Notes: generated from the sequence alone by a model not told the origin. A DNA stretch of 58,804 nucleotides from an uncultured Prevotellaceae bacterium (GCA_902775475.1 CACYME010000024.1:1-58804); one strand, 5' to 3'. Positions 43,723 through 53,944 are shown, counted from the first letter of the stretch. A program made the numbers and translations.

Positions 43723-44565
43723 TTACTGGAGTCTGAAGGTTACGGGTACGGTGTACTTCACACGCACGGCAGAGCCGTTCTGCTTACCAGGAATCCAAGA
43801 GGGCATGCCCTTGATCACGCGGACAGCCTCTTTGTCGAGTGACGGGTCGACGGACTTCACCACGCGGACATCAGAGATAGAACCGTTGCGCTCCACCACG
43901 AAGGTGCAGACCACGCGGCCCTGAATACCGTTCTCCTCAGCGACGACGGGATACTTGATGTGTGAAGACAGGTACTGCATCAGAGCGGCGTCACCGCCGG
44001 GGAACTGAGGCATCTGCTCCACCACCTCGAAGACCTTGGTCTCTTCCTCCTTCTGCTCCACCTTTTCAACCACTACTTCGTTCTGCTTCAGCACCTGCTG
44101 GCCTTCCTCAGAACCCTGGTCGAATGTGACAGACGAGATAGCGACATCGCTCTTCTCGGTTTCATCCTGTGTCTTGGTGACTTCCTGCGGGGCTTCATCA
44201 TCCATGGCGTAGTCGGTGAACTTCTCCGAGTTCATCAGCTGATCCTGCTGGACCTGCTCCTCTTCCGGCTGTACGTCGTAGACGATTTCGTCCTCCTCCT
44301 GCTCCTCTTCCTCCTGGTCGTCGACGACCATTTCCAGAGCCTCGGTGCCTTCGTTGCGCTCCTCGCTTGCTGCGATGGCATTGGCGATGCCACCCCATGC
44401 AAAGAAGATGCCCACGGCAGCGGCGATGCCGAGCAACAGGAAGAGCATGGCCATGTTGTTACGCTTGGTAGTGTCTTGGCGAATCTGGTAAGCACCGTAT
44501 GCCTCGTTCTTGCCTTCGAAGACAAGATCAATCCATTTCTGGTCTAATAGATCTACTTTTGCCAT
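43723..44565 (-). CDS. tonB: TonB energy-transducing protein
   Basis: 280 residues. N-terminal cytoplasmic part, a membrane segment (~35-58), an acidic Glu/Gln-rich spacer (~65-185) in place of the Pro-rich spacer of Proteobacteria, and a TonB C-terminal domain (~195-280: MPQFPGGDAALMQYLSSHIK; GRVVCTFVVERNGSISDVRV). It passes proton-motive energy from ExbB/ExbD to outer-membrane receptors such as SusC. Confidence 0.92.
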   Translation of the reverse strand: MAKVDLLDQKWIDLVFEGKNEAYGAYQIRQDTTKRNNMAMLFLLLGIAAAVGIFFAWGGIANAIAASEERNEGTEALEMVVDDQEEEEQEEDEIVYDVQPEEEQVQQDQLMNSEKFTDYAMDDEAPQEVTKTQDETEKSDVAISSVTFDQGSEEGQQVLKQNEVVVEKVEQKEEETKVFEVVEQMPQFPGGDAALMQYLSSHIKYPVVAEENGIQGRVVCTFVVERNGSISDVRVVKSVDPSLDKEAVRVIKGMPSWIPGKQNGSAVRVKYTVPVTFRLQ

Positions 44566-44598
44566 AGTTCTTTCAGTGTTTTTTTAAGACATTAGTAC

Positions 44599-45465
44599 TT
44601 ACTGTGCAGGTGCTGCGGCGGGCTGAACGTTCTCCAGTTCCTTGACCGATGCCAGTGCGGGATACTTCGTCTTTGCCGAAGCCAGCAGCTGGTAGTCCTG
44701 GTCAGCCATCTGGGCAATCACATACTTACCGATACAGCAGATTTGCATTTCGTCGAGAATCTTCACCAGGTCGTCGTAGGTGGCATCGTCAAGCGGCTTG
44801 ATGTTCACCGACAGCGTGGGAGCCAACTCTTCAGCCTTCTCCGTACCGTCGCGCATCTGCTTGAAGACGTTCACGAACTGTGCGACGTCAAGGTCCTTCT
44901 GACCGTTCTTCACTACGTCGACATGACCTTTCTTGATAGCGATGAGCGCCTTGTCATAGGCCTCATTGACCGAGAGCAGCGTGTCAGCTCCGGTGCTGGC
45001 GCCACCGGCGATTTTCATCGTCGGGTCGTCCTTGCCGTTGGGCTGCTTGGCATACCATCCGTCGAGGTCGGCCTTGGCGTTGATGATAGCCTGAACGGGA
45101 GCGACATTGTTCTTGTAGGGGTTGTAGGTGGAAAGCACCTTGCGGATGCCCTCCTTGCCGTAGGTCACCTCTTCGAGATAGTCGATCTCGCCGAACTTCT
45201 CCTTCTTGTCAATGATGTAGCTGTAGAGCTTGCCCTCGGGGGCCAGATAGAGCGTGACGGTGAGTTCCGTCTTCGACTTATCCTTGTCTTGCTCCTGCAA
45301 GTTCTGGTCCTTTGCCGGCATCGTCAGGTGCATAGCCTGAGGCTTAGCCAGAGATGTACACAGCATGAAGAACGTGATCAGAAGCATCATCATGTCCACC
45401 ATCGGCGTGAAGTCGACTCGGACATTCATCTTTTTCTGTTTGCTTTCTTTTTTTTTCTTAGCCAT
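44599..45465 (-). CDS. exbD: ExbD/TolR-family protein, copy 2
   Basis: 288 residues, about twice the length of classical ExbD (~140). The N-terminal VDFTPMVDMMMLLITFFMLC contains the conserved membrane Asp. The long periplasmic C-terminal part (LYSYIIDKKEKFGEIDYLEE; NIKPLDDATYDDLVKILDEM) keeps the final TolR-like fold with a large insert. Two bases separate it from the upstream exbD, so the two copies are tightly co-translated. Confidence 0.88.
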   Translation of the reverse strand: MAKKKKESKQKKMNVRVDFTPMVDMMMLLITFFMLCTSLAKPQAMHLTMPAKDQNLQEQDKDKSKTELTVTLYLAPEGKLYSYIIDKKEKFGEIDYLEEVTYGKEGIRKVLSTYNPYKNNVAPVQAIINAKADLDGWYAKQPNGKDDPTMKIAGGASTGADTLLSVNEAYDKALIAIKKGHVDVVKNGQKDLDVAQFVNVFKQMRDGTEKAEELAPTLSVNIKPLDDATYDDLVKILDEMQICCIGKYVIAQMADQDYQLLASAKTKYPALASVKELENVQPAAAPAQ

Positions 45466-45467
45466 AG

Positions 45468-46205
45468 TTATTCTTCCTTTTTATACTGTGTAAGCAATTT
45501 GTAACGGCTCTCGTTGATGTCCTGCAGCTCGCTGATGACCCTCTTGAACGTGCCGTAAGGCGTGTCCTTGTCGGCCTTGATACAGATCTCGAGCTTGTTG
45601 GGCGTGGTGGCGAGGTCCACGTCGATGGGCTCACCCTTGTCCTTCTTGCGCTCCAGGTCCTTGTACCATTTCTTGTAGCCATTCTTCAGGGCTCTCACCC
45701 AGAGCTGGAACTCGCTGTAGGTGTCCTTACCCGTCTGCACGTTGGGGTTCGGAATCTCGATGACGCTGTCGAGGGGGATTCCGCTCTCCTTGAGCTGCTT
45801 CGACATCTGCTCGTGGGTCTTGCCCAGATAGGCTGCCAGCTGCTCGAAGGGAACGCCAATCTGTGTCTCGGCCTTGAAGGTGGCACGCAGTTCCTTGTTC
45901 TGTGGTCCCAGTGCGTCCTTGTACTTGCTAAACTCCTTGGACAGCAGTGTGTCCAGCGCATATTCCATCGTGACGACCTTGTCGGTGCCCAGATAGACAC
46001 GTCCCAGGGTGTCGATGGTAATGTCGAGCGTCGCGGTTGACGGCACCTTCACCTCCGTACGCGATTGCGGCGTTACCACTTTCACCACTTCATTCTTCAC
46101 GAAGTTTGCACTCAGCATGAAGAAGGTGAGCAGCAGCACCATCACGTCGGACATAGGCGTCATGTCAATCCAGACGTCGTTTTTCTTAATTTTCATTTTA
46201 GCCAT
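45468..46205 (-). CDS. exbD: ExbD/TolR-family protein, copy 1
   Basis: 245 residues. VWIDMTPMSDVMVLLLTFFM carries the proton-conducting Asp of the membrane helix. The periplasmic part again holds an insert (~60-190) before the terminal TolR-like segment (LEICIKADKDTPYGTFKRVI). Bacteroidetes TonB systems often have two different ExbD copies; this is the one nearer ExbB. Confidence 0.9.
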   Translation of the reverse strand: MAKMKIKKNDVWIDMTPMSDVMVLLLTFFMLSANFVKNEVVKVVTPQSRTEVKVPSTATLDITIDTLGRVYLGTDKVVTMEYALDTLLSKEFSKYKDALGPQNKELRATFKAETQIGVPFEQLAAYLGKTHEQMSKQLKESGIPLDSVIEIPNPNVQTGKDTYSEFQLWVRALKNGYKKWYKDLERKKDKGEPIDVDLATTPNKLEICIKADKDTPYGTFKRVISELQDINESRYKLLTQYKKEE

Positions 46206-46241
46206 AGTCGTAATGGTTTTAAGAGTGGGCTAACGTGAAAA

Positions 46242-47087
46242 TTAAGCTTCGTCGGTGTGAGTAGCAGCGTAGGTCTGTGCAATTGAATAACCAATCTCGT
46301 CCAGTGCAAACGCGATCTTATCGATGCGGTTGGTGAAGAAGTTGTAGCTCACCACAGCCAGCCAAGAGGTACCGATACCGAAGGCCGTGTTAATCAGAGC
46401 CTCAGAGATACCAGCCGACAGCTCGACGGAGTCACCGCCGCCGCCCTGTGCCAGAGCCTGGAACGACTTGATCATACCTACCACAGTACCGAGCAGACCA
46501 GTCAGCGTACCCAGTGTGACGATGGTGGCGATGATGGGAAGGTTCATGGTCAGCGTAGGCATCTCAACGGCGATAGCCTCTTCGTGAGCCTGCTGGATGC
46601 GAGCCATCTTCACTTCCTTCTTGATGCCGGTAGTAGCGTCGGCCTCTTTGTAAGCCATCACGGCAGCGCGAACGACGTTGGCAACGCTTCCACCCTGCTT
46701 GTCGCAGTCACGGAGAGCGGCGTCGAAGTCCTTAGCCTTGATGTCCTTCTTGATCTTGCCAACGAACGTGGCGAGCTTCTCCTTACCGATGCACTTGCTC
46801 AGTGCGATGACGCGCTCGATGGCCATGCAGAGCACGGTGAGCAACAGCGTGTGGATCACAGGCACGATGACACCGCCCTTGAAGATGGTACCCCAGATGT
46901 TCAGAGGGCTACCCTCGGGATCGCCACCCTCGAAGTTCGAGGCCTGACCGAAGTTGAAGAAGAAGTTGCAGAATGCGATGATAGCGCAGACGACGATTAC
47001 CCAAATGGCGTCTTTGATACCAATACTGCTTGTACCTTTAGCCTTTGCGGCTTTTGCTGCGGGAGCAGCTGATTGCTGTGTTGCCAT
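46242..47087 (-). CDS. exbB: ExbB/TolQ/MotA-family proton channel protein
   Basis: 281 residues. After an Ala/Lys-rich start there are three to four membrane segments: DAIWVIVVCAIIAFCNFFFN, VPVIHTLLLTVLCMAIERVI, NLPIIATIVTLGTLTGLLGT and FGIGTSWLAVVSYNFFTNRI, with the TVVGMIKSFQ motif of the family. First gene of the cluster; a -7 box lies upstream. Confidence 0.92.
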   Translation of the reverse strand: MATQQSAAPAAKAAKAKGTSSIGIKDAIWVIVVCAIIAFCNFFFNFGQASNFEGGDPEGSPLNIWGTIFKGGVIVPVIHTLLLTVLCMAIERVIALSKCIGKEKLATFVGKIKKDIKAKDFDAALRDCDKQGGSVANVVRAAVMAYKEADATTGIKKEVKMARIQQAHEEAIAVEMPTLTMNLPIIATIVTLGTLTGLLGTVVGMIKSFQALAQGGGGDSVELSAGISEALINTAFGIGTSWLAVVSYNFFTNRIDKIAFALDEIGYSIAQTYAATHTDEA

Positions 47088-47208
47088 AAATTTTAATTTT
47101 TTGTTTTTAAGTTATTAAATAAATTAAGTTGTTTGTAAATAATCGATATCTCGTTAGTTACATCACACCGCGCTGCCTTTTGGCAACTCGACATGGCAGA
47201 ATTCGGCA

Positions 47209-47216
47209 CAAAGATA
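47209..47216 (-). promoter_or_regulatory. -7 box for the exbB-tonB cluster
   Basis: CAAAGATA reads TATCTTTG on the reverse strand, 122 bp before the exbB ATG. Confidence 0.45.
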
Positions 47217-47269
47217 ACACAAAAATGTGGACTTTTGTAGGATTTAACAACGTTTAACTCACATTTTTT

Positions 47270-48484
<1,215 letters not shown>

Positions 48485-48518
48485 AGTCTCTAATTGCGTT
48501 TTGTATAGTTTTAACGTG

Positions 48519-48526
48519 CAAAGATA
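48519..48526 (-). promoter_or_regulatory. -7 box for aspC
   Basis: CAAAGATA reads TATCTTTG on the reverse strand, 35 bp before the ATG at 48484. Confidence 0.55.
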
Positions 48527-48651
48527 AGCATTTATTTCGTTTTGACGAAGAAAATGCCACTTTTTTTTCTTTTTTTGTACTTGGGGGCTTCTTTGGGGAG
48601 TCCTTGCTTTCTATTTTCGCAGCCTGTCTCTTCCATAACCACGCCTAAAAT

Positions 48652-49070
48652 AGTGTTCAAAATTACCACTAAAAAAAGTTCGTCCTGAAGCGTGATTCTG
48701 GCTCGAAAATCGGCCTTTTTCGACCCTTCGGAAGCGAATTTGCCACTCCTTCGAGGGTTAAGAAAGGTTAATATTTGCACAACAAGCCCCGTTCTGTGCA
48801 AATTTTCGGCTTTTTTTGGGCGTTTTTTTGCCTCGATTCCCTCTTCTGTAAGCACGCCAAATTTTCAAAAGTCAACGCCTTTTGAAAATTTGGCGTTGAC
48901 TTTTTTCAGCCGTCCGCGTCCATTTTTTTTGGCAAAATAAACGTAAATGTCTATAATCCAGTTGTTTAGCAAAACCCCTCAAAAATCGCTTATTTTCAGC
49001 CAAAAATTTTCTCGCGCAGAATTTTCAAAAAATTTGAAGGGGTTGAGTGTTCATTTTCGGAACAAAATTA
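48652..49070 (-). repeat. Dispersed non-coding element, copy D (reverse orientation)
   Basis: AGTGTTC...AAAATTA occurs at both ends (48652-48665 and 49046-49070) and matches the GAACACT of copy C's end repeats. Reverse-strand modules: CCCCTT/GAGGGG around GCGCGAGAAAATTTTTGGC (48974-49043), TTTTGCTAAA (48966-48975), core 48855-48904, a 25-base TGCACA...TGTGCA hairpin (48776-48800), and a box GGCCGATTTTCGAGC (48701-48715). In the core, two stems compete: CGCCAAATTTTCAAAAG (48855-48871) with 48879-48895, and AAAAGTCAACGCC (48867-48879) with GGCGTTGACTTTT (48892-48904). It lies between a terminator and the aspC promoter. Confidence 0.82.
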
Positions 49071-49157
49071 ACAGAAATTTAGAACCTGCGTTGGTGGTTG
49101 GTGGTACACTCTCTGATGGTCATTAAGATAATTTGCATGGCTGCATATCAAAAACAA

Positions 49158-49187
49158 AGGAAGCCGAAAACTAATTTTCGGCTTCCT
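49158..49187 (-). terminator. Terminator of the lipoprotein gene
   Basis: AGGAAGCCGAAAA (49158-49170) pairs with TTTTCGGCTTCCT (49175-49187) over a 4-base loop; on the reverse strand it is followed by TTTGTTTTTG. It starts 7 bp past the stop at 49194. Confidence 0.85.
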
Positions 49188-49193
49188 CGATTC

Positions 49194-49784
49194 TTATTTC
49201 CACTCTCTGTACTTCCCATACATTTCAGCTCCTTTCTCCTCGGACAACTTCCGTAGCACATAGTAGGAATTCTTTGCATAGGGATTAAAGCTGGCGAAAG
49301 GTACCTCACCAATCAGCTGGATGCGCTCATTGTCCACTGACTCAAATGTCAGCTTGTCAGATAACAGGCATCCCAGCGAGTTATGAGTCAGCTGATTCAA
49401 CTTGGTGTCGAAAGTGAAAGGCAGATCTTGGTACCAATTGCCGTCTTTATCGCCGACTAAGATGACGCTGTAGTATTCCCTGATGATAGAGTCGTTCAGC
49501 ACCTGAATGCCAGGGAACAGAGTACCGCCCTGTACGGCCATCAAATCTTGGTTCTTCACGCCTTCCTCATCGAATGCCACATTCTTGGTGCCGTCGTTCA
49601 TCAGCAGGCCGTATTCCACCACGTTCCAGTAGTTGCCCACAAAGGCATTCAAAAACTCATTGTCGTTCATTTTCGATGGCTGCTGTTCTTCTTGCTGCTC
49701 GGTGGTTGCAGCGAGGTCCTCGTCATCAGAGGAACATGCCCCCAGAAATAGAGGGAGCAACATAAGCATTACAATTTTCTTCAT
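49194..49784 (-). CDS. Lipoprotein of unknown function
   Basis: 196 residues. MKKIVMLMLLPLFLGAC has a clear lipobox (Cys17) followed by SSDDED, an acidic stretch of the type linked to surface-exposed lipoproteins of Bacteroidetes. The rest is beta-rich (FLNAFVGNYWNVVEYGLLMN; YVLRKLSEEKGAEMYGKY); a lipocalin-like fold is possible but not shown. Single gene with its own -7 box and terminator. Confidence 0.7.
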   Translation of the reverse strand: MKKIVMLMLLPLFLGACSSDDEDLAATTEQQEEQQPSKMNDNEFLNAFVGNYWNVVEYGLLMNDGTKNVAFDEEGVKNQDLMAVQGGTLFPGIQVLNDSIIREYYSVILVGDKDGNWYQDLPFTFDTKLNQLTHNSLGCLLSDKLTFESVDNERIQLIGEVPFASFNPYAKNSYYVLRKLSEEKGAEMYGKYREWK

Positions 49785-49823
49785 GATGATTTCAATTTAA
49801 TAGGTTTTTGTTCTCTTTGGTTG

Positions 49824-49831
49824 CAAAGTTA
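49824..49831 (-). promoter_or_regulatory. -7 box for the lipoprotein gene
   Basis: CAAAGTTA reads TAACTTTG on the reverse strand, 40 bp before the ATG at 49784. Confidence 0.55.
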
Positions 49832-49941
49832 GTTTTTTTTAGCTATTTATTGGCTAATTGCAAGTTAAAAAAGTTTAACGCAGGAGCTTTTGGCCTTTTT
49901 CTTAGGGTTTTCCTAAAAATCCGACGTGGGCAGACAAAAAC

Positions 49942-49975
49942 CCGCTGCCAGCGTATAAAAATGCGCCAACAGCGG
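49942..49975 (-). terminator. Terminator after ribBA
   Basis: CCGCTG (49942-49947) pairs with CAGCGG (49970-49975), with further partial pairing inside (GCG..CGC); the reverse strand continues GTTTTTGT. About 30 bp past the ribBA stop. Confidence 0.65.
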
Positions 49976-50004
49976 ATTCTTGTGAATCGAAACCGTGTCC
50001 GGGC

Positions 50005-51210
50005 TTACAGGTGGAGGGTGTGGCCCATGCGCTGTTTCTTTGTCTGCAGGTAGCGCAGGTTGTATTCGTTGGGAGTGACCTCGATGGGCACGTTCTCCAC
50101 GATTTCCAGGCCATAGGCCTCCAGCCCGACGCGCTTCACGGGGTTGTTGGTCATCAGCCGCATCTTGTGTACGCCGAGGTGGCGCAGCATCTGTGCACCG
50201 CAGCCGTAGTCGCGCTCGTCGGCCTTGAAGCCCAGGCAGAGGTTGGCATCGACGGTGTCCATGCCCTCCTCCTGCAGCTTGTAGGCGGCCAGCTTGTTCA
50301 TCAGACCGATGCCGCGGCCCTCCTGCTGCATGTAGACGATGACACCCTTGCCCTCGTGCTCAATCATCTGCATGGCGCGGTGCAGCTGTTCGCCGCAGTC
50401 GCAGCGACGCGAACCGAGGATGTCGCCCGTCATGCACGAGGAATGGACGCGCACGAGGATGGGTTCGTCGTCGCGCCACTCACCCTTGATGAGGGCGAAG
50501 TGCTCTTGTCCGTTCGACTTCTGTCGGAAGGGGATGATGCGGAAGTGCCCGTACTCCGTGGGCATGTCGGCCTCGACGCCCACCTCGATGAGCGACTCCT
50601 GGCGCAGGCGGTAGGCAATGAGGTCCTTGATGGTGATGATCTTCAGGCCGTGTTCGCGGGCAAACACTTGCAATTCGGGCATGCGGGCCATGGTGCCGTC
50701 GTCGTTCATGATTTCCATCAGGGCACCGGCGGGGTAGAGGCCGGCCAGCTTGCACAGGTCGACGGCGGCCTCGGTGTGGCCCGAACGGCGCAGCACGCCG
50801 TTGTCCTGGGCATAGAGCGGGTTGATGTGACCGGGGCGTCCGAAGGTCTGAGGCGTGGAGTGGGGGTCGGCGAGTGCACGGATGGTGGCGGCACGGTCGT
50901 GGGCCGAGACGCCGGTGGTGCAGCCTTCGAGCTTGTCGACGGTGATGGTAAAGGGCGTGCCGAGCACCGAGGTGTTGTCGCTCACCTGGCGCGGCAGGTC
51001 GAGCTCCTCGCTGCGGCTGATGGTGATGGGGGCACAGAGCACGCCGCGGGCATACTTCAGCATGAAGTTCACCATCTCGGGCGTGATTTTCTCAGCGGCA
51101 CAGATGAGGTCGCCCTCGTTTTCGCGGTCCTCGTCGTCGACTACGATGACAAACTTGCCCTCGCGGAAGTCGTCAAGGGCTTCGTCTATGGTTGAAAGTT
51201 CGTAGATCAT
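50005..51210 (-). CDS. ribBA: Bifunctional DHBP synthase / GTP cyclohydrolase II
   Basis: 401 residues. Residues 1-~200 are 3,4-dihydroxy-2-butanone-4-phosphate synthase ([54 protein letters not shown]). Residues ~205-400 are GTP cyclohydrolase II, with zinc cysteines in [19 protein letters not shown] and the [12 protein letters not shown] motif. Together they make both riboflavin precursors, from ribulose-5-phosphate and from GTP. The gene starts 13 bp after the LptF/LptG-type gene and there is no room for an FMN riboswitch in that gap. Confidence 0.96.
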   Translation of the reverse strand: MIYELSTIDEALDDFREGKFVIVVDDEDRENEGDLICAAEKITPEMVNFMLKYARGVLCAPITISRSEELDLPRQVSDNTSVLGTPFTITVDKLEGCTTGVSAHDRAATIRALADPHSTPQTFGRPGHINPLYAQDNGVLRRSGHTEAAVDLCKLAGLYPAGALMEIMNDDGTMARMPELQVFAREHGLKIITIKDLIAYRLRQESLIEVGVEADMPTEYGHFRIIPFRQKSNGQEHFALIKGEWRDDEPILVRVHSSCMTGDILGSRRCDCGEQLHRAMQMIEHEGKGVIVYMQQEGRGIGLMNKLAAYKLQEEGMDTVDANLCLGFKADERDYGCGAQMLRHLGVHKMRLMTNNPVKRVGLEAYGLEIVENVPIEVTPNEYNLRYLQTKKQRMGHTLHL

Positions 51211-51223
51211 ATTCCTGTTTGTT

Positions 51224-53119
51224 TTACTCCTTCATATTCTCAATAAGTGCCGTGCTGGTCTTCTCGATGGTCTTCAGGTCCTTGTAAAGGCGCAGGCGGA
51301 AGCGCAGCATGCGGATGTAGAAGAAGATGCCTAAGGGAAGGATGATGCCGATGACGGCGTTGAGCCAGCGGCGGCGGAAGGGCCTCGTGTGGGCATGGGT
51401 GGCCAGCACGGGGTACTGGTTGAGCAGGTGGAGCACCTGGCGGTCGCGGGTGTTGGCCAGGTCGTCGATGACGTTTTCTAAGCGTTCGTCGATGTCGATA
51501 ATCTGGCGGTCGTCGCCGGGGCGGAAGAACACCTTGAAGTAGTTGGGCCAGCGCAGCAGACGGTGCTCCTGGCTGTAGGCGTCGATCTCGGTGTTGATGT
51601 CGCCGAGCAGCAAGGCATCGCGGGCGTAGTCGGGGTCGTTGATGATGACCTCCTTGCCGCTGATGTTGCGCTTCTGCCGCAAGCCGAGCATGCGCCGCAG
51701 CAGCAGGCGGTAGGCGTCGATGTTGAACACGGCGGAGTCGTTGTTGGCCTTGTAGGTGAAGAAGACGGCCAGCGGCGTGAGCACCGCGGTGGCGATGCTG
51801 CGGCCGAACCAGACGGTCCAGTTGTCGTCGCGCGCCATGCGGTAGCCGGAGTTGTCGAAGATGTAGTAGACGATGAACACCAGCACGGAGATGATGACGG
51901 GCACGCCCAGTCCGCCCTTGCGGATGATGGCGCCTAAGGGGGCTCCGATGAAGAAGAAGATGATGCAGGAGAGGGCGAGGGTGAACTTGCCGATGACCTC
52001 GAGCAAATGGAGGCGCTCCTGGCGGTGGAGGAACTTGGCGTAGTCGGACTTCATCAGCACGTCGTTGCTGGCCGATTGTGCCTGGCGGGCTGCCGTCTTG
52101 GTCACCTCGCGCTTCTCCTCGGTGGAGAGCTGCTGGTAGAGGCTGTCGAGGTTGGGCAGGCCCTTCTGCTGCTCCTCGAGAGCCAGACGGGTGGAGTCTT
52201 CCCGGCTCAGGCGCGGGTCGGTGAAGCTGTAGCCCTTGCCCTCGCGGTAGAACTGGTGGCCGATGGAGTCGTTGCTGTGGCGGATGGAGTCGAGGTCGTG
52301 CAGAATCTGGCGCGAGCTCTTTGCCTTGGCGTTGCTCGAGAAGTTGCTGGCATCGGCCAGGTTGAAGTCGCCATCGAAGTCGAGCAGCACCTGCTTGTAG
52401 GCGAAAGTCTCGCGGCGATAGGGCACCTCAGCGGCGCCGCCGAGGTCTTGCTGCTTCATGTTCTCGAACCACTCGCCGCTCCACAGCGTCAGCAGCAGGT
52501 GCTTCTTCTCGGCCGTTGACTGGAGCATGCCCGAGTCGGCCAGGATGATGGCCTGGTCCTCATAGCTGCCCGTCTGGCGGTAGATCATCATGCCGTAGAG
52601 CATGCCCGTCTGGATGTCCTTGCGCTGCACGTAGAGGTTGGTGCCGGGGATGCCATCGTAGAACACGCCCTCGGGAATCTCCAGCTCGGGGCTCTTCTGC
52701 TTCATCGACACCAGCAGCTGCGCCAGGTTCTTGTTGGCGTCGGGGCCTATCTTCTCCTGGAAGTAGACCGAGGCTCCGGCCACCAGCAAAACGATGATGA
52801 TGAGCGAGCGCATAGACTGCAGCAGCGAGATGCCGGCAGCCTTGATGGCCGTCAGCTCCGACGATTCGCCCAGGTTGCCGTATGTGATGAGCGAAGACAG
52901 CAGGATGGCCAGCGGGAAAGCCTGGGGCACGAGCATCAGCGCCATGTACCAGAAGAACTGGGCCAGCACGTCCATCGTCAGGCCCTTGCCAATAAGGTCG
53001 TCGATATAGCGCCACAGAAACTGCATCATCAGCACAAACTGGCAGATGAAAAAGGTGGCTACGAACAACAGTCCGAACTGTTTAGCGATGAATATGTCGA
53101 GTCTCTTTATTCTAAACAT
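51224..53119 (-). CDS. LptF/LptG (YjgP/YjgQ) family permease
   Basis: 631 residues. Three N-terminal membrane helices ([60 protein letters not shown]), a periplasmic domain (~120-375), three further helices ([40 protein letters not shown]), then a C-terminal ~170-residue extension with a last hydrophobic segment ([20 protein letters not shown]). LptF/G form the inner-membrane part of the LPS export ABC complex. The extension makes it longer than enterobacterial LptF/G (~360). It is co-transcribed with ribBA. Confidence 0.9.
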   Translation of the reverse strand: MFRIKRLDIFIAKQFGLLFVATFFICQFVLMMQFLWRYIDDLIGKGLTMDVLAQFFWYMALMLVPQAFPLAILLSSLITYGNLGESSELTAIKAAGISLLQSMRSLIIIVLLVAGASVYFQEKIGPDANKNLAQLLVSMKQKSPELEIPEGVFYDGIPGTNLYVQRKDIQTGMLYGMMIYRQTGSYEDQAIILADSGMLQSTAEKKHLLLTLWSGEWFENMKQQDLGGAAEVPYRRETFAYKQVLLDFDGDFNLADASNFSSNAKAKSSRQILHDLDSIRHSNDSIGHQFYREGKGYSFTDPRLSREDSTRLALEEQQKGLPNLDSLYQQLSTEEKREVTKTAARQAQSASNDVLMKSDYAKFLHRQERLHLLEVIGKFTLALSCIIFFFIGAPLGAIIRKGGLGVPVIISVLVFIVYYIFDNSGYRMARDDNWTVWFGRSIATAVLTPLAVFFTYKANNDSAVFNIDAYRLLLRRMLGLRQKRNISGKEVIINDPDYARDALLLGDINTEIDAYSQEHRLLRWPNYFKVFFRPGDDRQIIDIDERLENVIDDLANTRDRQVLHLLNQYPVLATHAHTRPFRRRWLNAVIGIILPLGIFFYIRMLRFRLRLYKDLKTIEKTSTALIENMKE

Positions 53120-53133
53120 GCTCTTTCGGGCTG

Positions 53134-53141
53134 CAAAGGTA
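53134..53141 (-). promoter_or_regulatory. -7 box for the LptF/G-ribBA operon
   Basis: CAAAGGTA reads TACCTTTG on the reverse strand, 15 bp before the ATG at 53119. The heptamer repeat begins 7 bp upstream. Confidence 0.55.
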
Positions 53142-53147
53142 CGAAAA

Positions 53148-53250
53148 AGTTAGGAGTTAGGAGTTAGGAGTTAGGAGTTATTTTTCGTGCCTTAATTTTT
53201 TTTATCTTTTGCACAACCCCTAACTCCTAACTCTTAACTCCTAACTCCCC
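53148..53250. repeat. Heptamer tandem repeats in inverted arrangement
   Basis: Left arm 53148-53180: four AGTTAGG units and a partial. Right arm 53217-53250: CCCCTAA, CTCCTAA, CTCTTAA, CTCCTAA, CTCCCC. The arms are reverse complements over 36 bases and could form a ~30-bp hairpin between the START-like gene and the LptF/G promoter. The right arm ends in the stop codon of the START-like gene. Confidence 0.9.
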
Positions 53251-53654
53251 TACAGTCCGCTCGATTGGTGAAGTCGTTCCAGATTGCCGTCCCAGAGGTC
53301 GTGCAGGTCGTCGAGGTCGTCGGCATAGGTGTAGTCGGTGACGCACAGGCATATCTCCTCCGTCAGCTCGCTGCGGCCGATGCGCATCTCCCAGTAGGCG
53401 TTGTCGTCCACCTCGTCGGTCCATTTTAGTTTGATATGGCTGTTCTTTTCGCGTTCTTCTATGCGAGCATGCATTGTGTGGTGCTCGCCCCACAGCTCAC
53501 CCCAGGTCAGTTCCAGGATGCCGTCCTCCTCCTTCACACGGTCGGCTATCCAGCGCTCCAGTCCGTGGGCAGTGCTAATCATTGTCCAAAGTATGTCGGG
53601 CTTTCGCGCATTCAGCGGATATTCCAGTTCAAGTCGTTCTTTATGTATGTTCAT
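53250..53654 (-). CDS. START-like (SRPBCC) domain protein
   Basis: 134 residues. The pattern KERLELEYPLNARKPDILWT, then ELTWGELWGEHHTMHARIEE, then CVTDYTYADDLDDLHDLWD fits the small Bacteroidetes proteins with an AHSA1/START-like fold. Ligand unknown. It is transcribed from its own -7 box; the heptamer inverted repeat separates it from the LptF/G-ribBA operon. Confidence 0.75.
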   Translation of the reverse strand: MNIHKERLELEYPLNARKPDILWTMISTAHGLERWIADRVKEEDGILELTWGELWGEHHTMHARIEEREKNSHIKLKWTDEVDDNAYWEMRIGRSELTEEICLCVTDYTYADDLDDLHDLWDGNLERLHQSSGL

Positions 53655-53706
53655 TAGGTCGGTCTTTTAGGTGATGTATTAGTCTGTTGGCTTTTTTATT
53701 TGCTTG

Positions 53707-53714
53707 CAAAGTTA
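53707..53714 (-). promoter_or_regulatory. -7 box for the START-like gene
   Basis: CAAAGTTA reads TAACTTTG on the reverse strand, 53 bp before the ATG at 53654. Confidence 0.5.
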
Positions 53715-53830
53715 CGATAAAAAAGACAATTCACGGCATTAATGCCCGACAATTTTTCCTTCAACTGCTAAATAAAGTTAACGAGAGAGATTTTCTTCCT
53801 TTTCATTCGTCAATTTCGGAATTATTGTTG

Positions 53831-53838
53831 TACCTTTG
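53831..53838 (+). promoter_or_regulatory. -7 box for tRNA-Met
   Basis: TACCTTTG, 25 bp before the mature tRNA start. Confidence 0.55.
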
Positions 53839-53863
53839 CACCCGCTTAGAAAATCCAAGCGAT

Positions 53864-53937
53864 GGCGGGATAGCTCAGCTGGTTAGAGCGCATGATTCAT
53901 AATCATGAGGTCGCCGGTTCAATCCCGGCTCCCGCTA
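53864..53937 (+). tRNA. tRNA-Met (CAT)
   Basis: Full cloverleaf: acceptor GGCGGGA/TCCCGCT (with a G1-U72 pair), D-arm GCTC..GAGC, anticodon stem CATGA/TCATG with loop TTCATAA (anticodon CAT), variable loop AGGTC, T-arm GCCGG/CCGGC with loop TTCAATC, discriminator A. CCA is not encoded. The paired 1-72 position argues against an initiator tRNA; an elongator is likely, with tRNA-Ile2 (CAU) the alternative. Confidence 0.95.
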
Positions 53938-53944
53938 CACTAAG

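Noticed and set aside
50011-51195. 394-codon frame antisense to ribBA
   Set aside because: Shadow frame; ribBA is unambiguous.
51211-51223. FMN riboswitch upstream of ribBA
   Set aside because: Only 13 bp separate ribBA from the upstream gene, far too short for an RFN element.
53148-53250. CRISPR array
   Set aside because: Units are 7 bases without spacers and appear in both orientations; there are no cas genes in the window.
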